Under the pieces are notes generated by a model, which saw nothing but the letters and a program-made list of their open reading frames with translations, had not been told where the DNA came from and did not search any database. From Streptomyces virginiae (lineage in GTDB: Bacteria > Actinomycetota > Actinomycetes > Streptomycetales > Streptomycetaceae), in the NCBI RefSeq assembly GCF_000720455.1, contig NZ_JOAK01000011.1, positions 1 to 64,000 on the forward strand: a stretch of 64,000 bases of DNA, in the 5' to 3' direction. A program made the translations under genes and the position numbers. Shown piece by piece: positions 8,601 through 15,247 of this stretch (positions are counted from its first letter, which is position 1; every line of letters starts with the position of its first letter).

Positions 8601-8801
8601 ATGACCAACGCCTCTGACACCCTGCTCCGCGTCGAGAAGGGCAACGCCGAGCCCGAGGAGCTGGCCGCGATCACCGCGATCCTGCTCGCCCGCGCCGCCG
8701 CCACGCCCGAGGAGACCACGGTCCGCCTGCCGCGCCAGGCCGGCTGGCGCCGCCTGGAGCGCACCCCGGGCTTCCGCGCCCCGCACAGCTGGCAGGGCTG
8801 A
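8601..8801 (+). CDS. accE: Acyl-CoA carboxylase epsilon subunit
   Basis: A 66-residue protein, too short for most gene callers, with an AAGGAGA ribosome site 14-20 bases before the ATG. It has the epsilon-subunit pattern: LLRVEKGNAEPEELAAITA near the N-terminus and WRRLERTPGFRAPHSWQ at the end. Epsilon subunits are specific to actinobacteria and bridge the alpha and beta subunits, raising complex activity. Position right after accB supports the call. A strong hairpin ends the operon. Confidence 0.85.
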   Translation: MTNASDTLLRVEKGNAEPEELAAITAILLARAAATPEETTVRLPRQAGWRRLERTPGFRAPHSWQG

Positions 8802-8823
8802 GCCCCGAGCTCCCGAAAGCCCC

Positions 8824-8858
8824 GAAGGCCCCGCACCCGTCCAGGGTGCGGGGCCTTC
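8824..8858 (+). terminator. Hairpin terminator after accE
   Basis: GAAGGCCCCGCACCC (8824-8838) pairs perfectly with GGGTGCGGGGCCTTC (8844-8858), a 15-bp stem with a 5-base loop, 22 bp after the accE stop. Confidence 0.8.
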
Positions 8859-8868
8859 CGCGTGCCCC

Positions 8869-8904
8869 GTACGGAGCGCCGTACGGAGCGCCGTACGGAG
8901 CGCC
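8869..8904. repeat. Three tandem copies of a 12-bp unit
   Basis: GTACGGAGCGCC is repeated exactly three times head to tail between the accE and cvn terminators. It is outside any gene. A slipped-strand expansion is likely; no function is evident. Confidence 0.85.
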
Positions 8905-8950
8905 GCCGACGTACCGCCGTGCGCGTAGGGCGGGCACCAGGGCAAGGCGA

Positions 8951-8979
8951 AGGCCCCCGCGTCCTGGACACAGGGGCCT
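8951..8979 (-). terminator. Possible terminator of the first cvn operon
   Basis: AGGCCCC (8951-8957) pairs with GGGGCCT (8973-8979), 27 bp beyond the stop codon of the minus-strand cvnD gene. The stem is short, with a 15-base loop. Confidence 0.4.
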
Positions 8980-9005
8980 GTCCGATGCGGCTGCGGCGCC
9001 GGTTC

Positions 9006-9569
9006 CTACCGCAGGCGCGCCATCAGGGCGTGCTCGACGAGCGTGATGAGCGCGCTCTTGGCGTCCGCGCGGTGGCGGGCGTCCGTGGTGATGATGGGGG
9101 CGTCCGGGCCGATCTGCAGGGCCTCGCGGACTTCCTCCGGCGTGTAGGGCTGGTGCCCGTCGAAGCCGTTGAGGGCGATGACGAAGGGCAGGCCGCTGTT
9201 CTCGAAGTAGTCGACGGCGGGGAAGCAGTCGGCGAGGCGGCGCGTGTCGACGAGCACGACGGCGCCGATGGCGCCGCGGACCAGGTCGTCCCACATGAAC
9301 CAGAAACGGTCCTGGCCCGGGGTGCCGAAGAGGTACAGGATCAGGTCCTGGTCGAGCGTGATGCGGCCGAAGTCCATGGCGACCGTGGTGGTCGTCTTGT
9401 CACCGGTGTGGGTGAGGTCGTCGATGCCCGCGCTCGCGGACGTCATGACGGCTTCGGTGCGCAGCGGGTTGATCTCGGACACGGCTCCGACGAACGTGCC
9501 CGCCACCACGATCTTCGCGGAGGTGGTGGAGCGGGGAGCCGCTCCGCCGTTAGAGCTTGCGAAGTCCAC
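9006..9569 (-). CDS. cvnD: CvnD-like GTPase, first cvn operon, P-loop missing
   Basis: Conservon GTPase, normally ~193-195 residues, coupled to the CvnA-CvnB-CvnC proteins at the membrane. This reading is 187 residues from a GTG at 9569 and overlaps cvnC by 20 bp. The DFGRI switch, the LFGTPGQDRFWFMWDDL G3 region and ALNGFDG are present. The N-terminus reads KIVVAGTFVGAVSEINPL, whereas the neighbouring copy reads VVAGGFGVGKTTFVGAVSE. Seven codons carrying the Walker A lysine are therefore absent, by a 21-bp in-frame gap after base 9499. As written it could not bind GTP normally. Mis-assembly is the likeliest cause (see findings). Confidence 0.8.
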   Translation of the reverse strand: MDFASSNGGAAPRSTTSAKIVVAGTFVGAVSEINPLRTEAVMTSASAGIDDLTHTGDKTTTTVAMDFGRITLDQDLILYLFGTPGQDRFWFMWDDLVRGAIGAVVLVDTRRLADCFPAVDYFENSGLPFVIALNGFDGHQPYTPEEVREALQIGPDAPIITTDARHRADAKSALITLVEHALMARLR

Positions 9570-10029
9570 TGAGCACCCTTTCGAGCAGTGTCACGTCCAG
9601 GTCGGCGACGAGGATGCGGGCGACACCAAGAGGAATGGAGAGGAGTGCCGAGATCTCCGCGACGGATTTGATCTCCTGGCACAGGCGGCAGATGCGCTGG
9701 TGCTCGGGCAACTGCCCTTGCAGACGCGCGGGATCCGCCGTGGTACTGACCAGCGCCTCGATGGCGAGCTGGTAGCGCGGCCGAGTACGGCCGCCGGTCA
9801 TCGCGTACGGGCGCACCAGCGGGTTGTGGGCCTTCGGGGCCGGCTGCCGCGCGGCGCGCGGAGGCGGCTGCGGAGGCATCTGGGGCTGCTGGGGCTGGCC
9901 GTACTGCTGGTAGTGGTTCTGCTCCGGCACGGGCCGGCTTGGTGCGGAGGGGAAGTTGAAGCGGTTCTGGTCGTGCCCACCCTGCGGCTGCTGCGCGCCG
10001 CCATAAGGATGTCCTCCGGGTGTTGTCAC
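9550..10029 (-). CDS. cvnC: CvnC-like DUF742 protein, first cvn operon, internal gap
   Basis: DUF742 protein with a winged-helix-like core. The GTG at 10029 is chosen because GGAGGAGGA precedes it; upstream in-frame ATGs lack a site. The N-terminal ~75 residues are Gln/Pro/Gly-rich, followed by LVRPYAMTGGRTRPRYQLAI and LPEHQRICRLCQEIKSVAE. The reading then goes ILVADLDVTLLERVLSGLRKL. The sister copy has about 20 extra residues between VADL and DVTL (AEAGMVAIHQPG and following). The in-frame loss of ~60 bp falls near 9593 and removes the end of the conserved domain. The C-terminus LERVLSGLRKL is intact here and missing in the sister copy. Confidence 0.75.
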   Translation of the reverse strand: MTTPGGHPYGGAQQPQGGHDQNRFNFPSAPSRPVPEQNHYQQYGQPQQPQMPPQPPPRAARQPAPKAHNPLVRPYAMTGGRTRPRYQLAIEALVSTTADPARLQGQLPEHQRICRLCQEIKSVAEISALLSIPLGVARILVADLDVTLLERVLSGLRKL

Positions 10030-10122
10030 GTCTCCTCCTCCGACTCCAAGAACGCAGTACTCCCTGTGGAACCGCGCCACCGCACCCTACGGTGCGATGG
10101 CGCGAAACGCACTGCCTGTTTG

Positions 10123-10427
10123 CTAGTTGAGAAGGCTTCCCTGCAGTTCGGCGCGCAGGTCCGGGGTCAGGACACTGCCCGCACGATCCACCAGAAGAGC
10201 CAGGTCTGGTTGACGGCGCCACCCTCGAAGATGCGGGAGGCACCGGCGGTCAGCGAGGTCAGTCCGGAGGCCACGGCCGCCAGCTGATCGGCGCGGTCGC
10301 GCGGAAATCCGTCGGACATCGCCAGAAGAAGGCCGTCGGCGGAGACCACCACCGTGTGCGACACCCCAGGGGTGTTGTCCACGAAGTTGGTGATCAACCA
10401 GTTCAGGTTCTGTGCCGCCTGGCTCAT
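10123..10427 (-). pseudogene. cvnB: CvnB-like roadblock/LC7 protein, first cvn operon, frameshifted
   Basis: Roadblock/LC7 proteins act as GTPase partners; CvnB is normally ~137 residues. The ATG at 10427 starts MSQAAQNLNWLITNFVDNTP and the frame is good through FEGGAVNQT. A 109-bp segment present in the other operon (15050-15158) is then missing between bases 10201 and 10202. Because 109 is not a multiple of 3, the frame shifts to a stop at 10167, giving 86 residues. Beyond the gap the original C-terminal codons (ending LQGSLLN and a stop at 10123) are still there in another frame. The gap is clean and flanked by near-identical sequence, so an assembly error is more likely than natural decay. 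Confidence 0.7.
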
Positions 10428-10437
10428 CGGGCTCACA

Positions 10438-13400
10438 CTAACGCTCCTGGTCATAGCTGTTACTTGACTGCTCAGTACCCGCGCTGCGTCCCTGCTGGAC
10501 ACCTCGCCGCAGGTTGCTCAACCTGCCGCGGACGTCCTCCGGAGCGCGGGAGACCTGGGGGCCGCCCTGCGGGGTCGTCTCCGCTGCGCCCTCGACCAGG
10601 TTGGCCTTGGGCACGCGCCGAGGGAGACCGGACGGGGTGACCCCGCCCGCCTTCGGCTCACGGAGTTTGGCGGCCTGCTGCCAGCGCTCGTCGTTGCCCG
10701 AGCGCCACGCCGTGCCACCGTCCTGGTCCTGCTCCTGCGCCGCGGCCTGCCGCTGACGCTGCGGTCGCTGCTCGAAGAGGGACCCGGAGGACTCCGCTTC
10801 CTGCTGTGCCGGCTGCCACTGCTGCTGGCTGCCGCGTCGCGGCAGGCCCGCTCCGGTCATGGTGTGACCGGTGTCGGCAGCGGCGCCCGGACGGTCGAAG
10901 CCTACGCGCTCCGCGGCCGGTTCGGGGACGGCCTGGGATTCCGATTCAGTCCCGTAATCCTGCTGGTAGGCAGCCGGATACGTGTTCTGTTCGGGCCACT
11001 CGGCCTGCCCCGACTGGGCTTCGTACCCGCCGTCGTAGCCCTGAGTGCTCGACTGCTGGTCCGGGTAGCCGTCTTCCGTATAGGCGTAGTCCTGCTGCGG
11101 GTACGCCTCGTACCCCTGCTCCGAGCGCTGTCCGTCGTACGCGGGTTCGTAACCCTGCTCGGACTGCTGCTCGTAGCCCTGGTACGGCTGGTAGCCGTGC
11201 TCAGGCTGAGGTTCCGGATAATCCTGGCCGCCCTGGTCGCCCTGGCCGGCGTAACCCTGCTGATCCTGCGGGAAGCCGACCTGGGCCTCCAGCGCCGCGC
11301 GGCGCTCCTCGCGGCCGAGGGAACGGCCGACCGGGTCCAGACCGGGCCCGTCGCCGCCCTGCTCGTAGCGCGAGTCGTCGAACCCGAGCTCCGCCGCCGT
11401 GCGCATCGGGGCGGCCTGCTGGGTCTTCTGCTCCGGAATGATCTGGGAGACCGTGAAGTCGTCGTCCGGGATGCCCTCACCACCGCCACCGTGCGTGATG
11501 GCGTCGGGAAGCATGATCAGCGACGTGGTGCCGGCCGCCTCGCCCGAGGGGCGCAGCTGGACGCGGATGCTGTGGCGGTCCGCCAGCCGGCCGACCACGA
11601 ACAGACCCATGCGCTGCGAGATCGCGGCGTCCACGGTCGGCGGGTTGGCGAGCTTGTGGTTGATGTCCGCGAAGTCCTCGGCGGTGAGGCCGATGCCCTT
11701 GTCGTGGATCTCGACCATCACGCGGCCGTCGGGCAGACGCGTGGCGTTGACACGCACCTTGGTCTGCGGGGAGGAGAACGTGGTGGCGTTCTCCAGCAGC
11801 TCGGCGAGCAGGTGCACGAGGTCGGTCACGGCCTGGCCGTGGATCTCGGCCTCGGAGACGCCGGAGAGCTCGATGCGCTCGTACTGCTCCACCTCGGAGG
11901 AGGCGGCGCGGAGCACGTCCACGAGGGGCACGGGCTGGTCCCAGCGGCGGCCCGGCTCCTCACCCGCGAGGATGAGGAGGTTCTCGCCGTTGCGGCGCAT
12001 ACGGGTGGCCAGGTGGTCCAGGCGGAAGAGGTTCTCCAGCTGGTCCGGGTCGGCCTCGTTGTTCTCCAGGTCGGTGATGAGGGTCAGCTGGCCCTCGATC
12101 AGCGACTGGTTGCGCATGGAGAGGTTCGTGAAGATCGCGTTGACGTTCCCTCGCAGGAGCGCCTGCTCGGCGGCGAGCCGGACCGCTTCCCGGTGGACCT
12201 GGTCGAACGCGCGGGCGACCTCGCCGATCTCGTCCTGGGAGTCGATCGGGATCGGGTGGACACGGGTGTCGACCTTGCCCGGGTCGGTGCGCGAGAGCTG
12301 GTCGACGAGCGACGGCAGGCGCTGCTCGGCGATGTCGAAGGCGGCGGACCGCAGACGGCTCATCGCACGGCCCATCTGGCGGGCCATCATGCCGGCCAGG
12401 ATGAAGGCGGCGAGCAGGGCCACGACCACGATGGCGCCGTTGGTGATGGCGTCGGTGCGGGCGTCGTCGGAGACCGCGACGGCGTCGTTGACGGCCTTCT
12501 CGAGGAGTTCCTTCTCGATCTCGTCGTAGCCGTCGAACTTCGCGGTGGCGGCGTACTGCCAGGCCGTCGGCGTCGTGCCGCCCTCGATGACCTTCTTCTT
12601 GGGGTCGCCGCTGGCGATCGCCTCGGTCATGCCGGTGAGGATCGACTTGTTGATCGGCGAGACGGGCGGGGACTTGAAGGGGGTGCCGGCCTGCTCGGCG
12701 GCGCCCTTGGCCTCGGCGAGCTTGGCGGCGCCCTCTTCGGCCTTCTTGCCCATGACCGTCTTCAGACGGGTCACGTCCTCCTCGGTACCCGCCGCGACGT
12801 ACTCGCCGATGGCGATTTCCTCGAGGTAGGCGTAGGAGGAGAAGGCGACGAGCTGGGCCTTGCGGGTGTTCTCGTCGGCGCTCGGGCGCACCAGGAGGTG
12901 CGTGCCGACGGAGCGCTGCAGCGAGTTCGCCGCCTTGGCGAGCTGGATCGCGTAGACCATGCGGCCGTACGAGGTCACGTTGCCGGTGCCGAGACCGAGC
13001 TCGTTGGCGAACTGCATGAGGTAGTGCTGGACCGTTACGTAGCCCTCTTCGGTCGGGATGGGACCGAAGGAGGCGGGCGGGTTCTTCTTGGGACTCTCGA
13101 TCCCGGCCTGGTACGCGGTCTGGCGGACGTCCGTCAGCTTGGGCTCCTCCGTGCGGAAGAGCTCCAGACGCCGTTCCATGCCCTGGTTCTTGGGCATGTC
13201 CTGGACGACCTTGTCGAACTTCTCCTTCGCGGCGGTGGTCGCCGCGTAGGCCTTGTTGACCTTGTCGTCCTTGGTCAGGCCGTTCAGGAGGGGCTCGGCC
13301 GTGAGGTCACGCTCGTTGAGCAGTGCCTGGCTGTATTCCGAGGCCGCCTGGACGACCCGGGCTATCTGCTCGGCGTCCTGGGCCTCGTTCCACGTGTCGA

Positions 13401-13629
13401 TGGAGCCCTTCACCTGGAAGCCGCCCATGACCAGGCCCACGAGGGCCGGCACGAGCAGGATCGCGTTCAGGCGGGTCGGCACGCGCCAGTTGCGGGGAGA
13501 GAACCGGCTGGTGCTCCCACTCTTCACAGGCGGTTCCACGGGCACGTCGGCGGGCGACGCGGCCGCTCGCGGCGGGGTGAAGTTGCCGCGCGCGGGTTCA
13601 TCCGCGGGGCTTGCGTTGCTTCGCCTCAC
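10438..13629 (-). CDS. cvnA: CvnA-like nitrate-sensing/histidine-kinase-like membrane protein, first cvn operon
   Basis: A 1063-residue GTG-started protein that resembles a sensor kinase. A first membrane segment (about residues 54-74, LNAILLVPALVGLVMGGF) precedes a large extracytoplasmic nitrate/nitrite-sensing-like domain. A second segment at about 395-415 leads to a HAMP-like region and a GHKL ATPase domain, with N-box HLLAELLENAT and G-boxes DKGIGL and GLFVVGRL. Family knowledge: CvnA proteins lack a normal phosphoacceptor arrangement and signal through CvnB-D. The C-terminal third is a disordered Gln/Tyr/Glu-rich tail with repeated GYE-type units. The gene looks intact, unlike its downstream partners. 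Confidence 0.85.
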   Translation of the reverse strand: MRRSNASPADEPARGNFTPPRAAASPADVPVEPPVKSGSTSRFSPRNWRVPTRLNAILLVPALVGLVMGGFQVKGSIDTWNEAQDAEQIARVVQAASEYSQALLNERDLTAEPLLNGLTKDDKVNKAYAATTAAKEKFDKVVQDMPKNQGMERRLELFRTEEPKLTDVRQTAYQAGIESPKKNPPASFGPIPTEEGYVTVQHYLMQFANELGLGTGNVTSYGRMVYAIQLAKAANSLQRSVGTHLLVRPSADENTRKAQLVAFSSYAYLEEIAIGEYVAAGTEEDVTRLKTVMGKKAEEGAAKLAEAKGAAEQAGTPFKSPPVSPINKSILTGMTEAIASGDPKKKVIEGGTTPTAWQYAATAKFDGYDEIEKELLEKAVNDAVAVSDDARTDAITNGAIVVVALLAAFILAGMMARQMGRAMSRLRSAAFDIAEQRLPSLVDQLSRTDPGKVDTRVHPIPIDSQDEIGEVARAFDQVHREAVRLAAEQALLRGNVNAIFTNLSMRNQSLIEGQLTLITDLENNEADPDQLENLFRLDHLATRMRRNGENLLILAGEEPGRRWDQPVPLVDVLRAASSEVEQYERIELSGVSEAEIHGQAVTDLVHLLAELLENATTFSSPQTKVRVNATRLPDGRVMVEIHDKGIGLTAEDFADINHKLANPPTVDAAISQRMGLFVVGRLADRHSIRVQLRPSGEAAGTTSLIMLPDAITHGGGGEGIPDDDFTVSQIIPEQKTQQAAPMRTAAELGFDDSRYEQGGDGPGLDPVGRSLGREERRAALEAQVGFPQDQQGYAGQGDQGGQDYPEPQPEHGYQPYQGYEQQSEQGYEPAYDGQRSEQGYEAYPQQDYAYTEDGYPDQQSSTQGYDGGYEAQSGQAEWPEQNTYPAAYQQDYGTESESQAVPEPAAERVGFDRPGAAADTGHTMTGAGLPRRGSQQQWQPAQQEAESSGSLFEQRPQRQRQAAAQEQDQDGGTAWRSGNDERWQQAAKLREPKAGGVTPSGLPRRVPKANLVEGAAETTPQGGPQVSRAPEDVRGRLSNLRRGVQQGRSAGTEQSSNSYDQER

Positions 13630-13670
13630 TCGACCAACAACCTCTCGGCGGTGCTACTAGCTAGTTCGTT

Positions 13671-13682
13671 GAATTCCAGCAC
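13671..13682 (-). promoter_or_regulatory. 12-bp element shared by both cvnA upstream regions
   Basis: GAATTCCAGCAC occurs at 13671-13682 (42 bp upstream of this cvnA) and again at 19062-19073 (179 bp upstream of the other cvnA). On the transcribed strand it reads GTGCTGGAATTC. TAGTAG lies a promoter-like distance downstream in this copy. Shared promoter or operator element by inference. Confidence 0.4.
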
Positions 13683-13863
13683 GGTTGACGGCCCTGTTCC
13701 AAACAGTTGAAATCCGCCGTTCCTAGAGACTTATGCCTCACATAAATCGGACATAAAGAGCGTCCCGCTGCAAAAACCGGGGCGGTTGTGAGCACAGCGG
13801 TACCGACCGAACGCAACCCGTTGCCAACTGGCTTCAATTCTCTGTCGAAACGTTATGAACGAC

Positions 13864-13899
13864 AGGGGCGGGCCGTGTCATACGACACAGCCCGCCCCT
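13864..13899 (-). terminator. Terminator of the second cvn operon
   Basis: AGGGGCGGGC (13864-13873) pairs with GCCCGCCCCT (13890-13899), and the stem extends inward through GTGTC/GACAC across one mismatch. It is 27 bp past the minus-strand cvnD stop. The adjoining stretch to 13800 is AT-richer and probably holds the promoter of the first cvn operon. Confidence 0.75.
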
Positions 13900-13925
13900 C
13901 CCGTGCGGCAGTTGGAGCCGCTCCG

Positions 13926-14450
13926 CTACTTGAGCCGCGCCATCAGGGCGTGCTCGACGAGCGTGATGAGCGCGCTCTTGGCATCCGCGCGGTGGCGGGC
14001 GTCCGTGGTGATGATGGGAGCGCCCGGACCGATCTGCAGCGCCTCGCGGACTTCCTCCGGCGTGTAGGGCTGGTGTCCCTCGAAGCCGTTGAGCGCCACG
14101 ACGAAGGGCAGGCCGCTGTTCTCGAAGTAGTCGACGGCGGGGAAGCAGTCGGCGAGGCGGCGCGTGTCGACGAGCACGATCGCACCGATGGCGCCGCGGA
14201 CCAGGTCGTCCCACATGAACCAGAAGCGGTCCTGGCCCGGCGTACCGAAGAGGTACAGGATCAGGTCCTGGTCCAGCGTGATGCGGCCGAAGTCCATGGC
14301 GACCGTGGTGGTCGTCTTGTCACCGGTGTGCGTGAGGTCGTCGATACCGGCCGAGGCGCTGGTCATGACGGCTTCGGTGCGCAGCGGGTTGATCTCGGAC
14401 ACGGCTCCGACGAACGTGGTCTTGCCCACGCCGAAGCCGCCCGCCACCAC
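13926..14450 (-). pseudogene. cvnD: CvnD-like GTPase, second cvn operon, N-terminus missing
   Basis: The GTPase body is ~95% identical in DNA to the first operon's cvnD over 540 bp. It keeps the complete P-loop GGFGVGKTT, the DFGRI segment and LFGTPGQDRFWFMWDDL. Its normal start is gone: the sequence jumps from late cvnC codons (VTL) straight into AKIVVAGG. The equivalent of MDFASSNGGAAPRSTTS, seen in the first operon, is absent. The nearest start is a GTG at 14450 within IVVAGG, with no ribosome site. A real protein would need the missing ~60-80 bp. Confidence 0.7.
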
Positions 14451-14817
14451 GATCTTCGCGCAGCGTTACATCCGGCGTGCCGCCGGCCTCTCCATTGCCC
14501 GGCTGGTGGATGGCCACCATGCCGGCCTCCGCCAGGTCGGCGACGAGGATGCGTGCCACGCCGAGCGGCATGGAAAGCAGTGCGGAGACCTCGGCGACCG
14601 ACTTGACCTCGCGGCACAGGGTGCAGATGCGCTGGTGCTCCGGGAGCAGGCCGGACAGGTGCATCGGATCGGCGGTGGTGCTGACCAGCGCCTCGATGGC
14701 GAGCTGGTAGCGGGGCCGGGTCCGGCCGCCGGTCATCGCGTAGGGACGCACCAGCGGCTGATCGCCTTCCGAGTACGAGTCTCCGTACGCATCGGGGTAG
14801 GCGGGGGGCGGGGTCAT
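14320..14817 (-). pseudogene. cvnC: CvnC-like DUF742 protein, second cvn operon, C-terminus missing
   Basis: The ATG at 14817 starts MTPPPAYPDAYGDSYSEGDQ. Residues 20-119 are a good DUF742 domain (PLVRPYAMTGGRTRPRYQLA, HQRICTLCREVKSVAEVSAL, GVARILVADLAEAGMVAIHQ). After VTL at residue 119 (about base 14461) the frame runs into cvnD DNA out of frame and continues as Arg-rich nonsense to 14320. The native ending LERVLSGLRKL, intact in the first operon, is absent. The break is the same one that removes the cvnD start. Confidence 0.7.
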
Positions 14818-14969
14818 TGATCCTCCGGGCTGGACAGCAGTGGTCAGCGTGCCGTCTGACGGGGCGGCCGGTGGGGGGAACGGTATGACGGCCTGGCGGT
14901 GGTACTGGATTCCGGGGCGTGGGCCCCGGTCTCCCGGCCGGTAGTACCGTCCGGCCGGGAGCTGGGAAG

Positions 14970-15238
14970 TCAGCCGAGCAGGCTTCCCTGCAGTTCGGCG
15001 CGCAGGTCCGGGGTCAGGACACTGCCCGCGCGATCCACCAGAAGAGCCATCTCGTAGCCCACGAGGCCGATGTCGCACTCCGGGTGCGCCAGTACGGCCA
15101 GCGAGGATCCGTCCGAGACGGACATGAGGAAGAGGAATCCCCGGTCCATCTCGACCACGGTCTGGTTGACGGCGCCACCCTCGAAGATGCGGGAGGCACC
15201 GGCGGTCAGCGAGGTCAGTCCGGAGGCCACGGGCTCAT
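14970..15238 (-). pseudogene. cvnB: CvnB-like roadblock/LC7 protein, second cvn operon, N-terminal half missing
   Basis: The C-terminal half is complete (ASGLTSLTAGASRIFEGGAV, then VVEMDRGFLFLMSVSDGSSL, ending LRAELQGSLLG at 14970). Upstream, only ATGAGCC at the expected start (15238) remains, joined directly to CGTGGCCTCCGG. Reading from that ATG stops after seven codons. The missing ~150 bp would encode AAQNLNWLITNFVDNTPG and following, which is exactly what the first operon's copy retains. The start lies 9 bp after the cvnA stop, so the operon layout is otherwise normal. Confidence 0.7.
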
Positions 15239-15247
15239 CGAACTCAA

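Noticed and set aside
10864..13710. 948-codon plus-strand frame opposite the first cvnA
   Set aside because: Antisense of a clear membrane-protein gene; no ribosome site or motif, typical GC-frame artefact.
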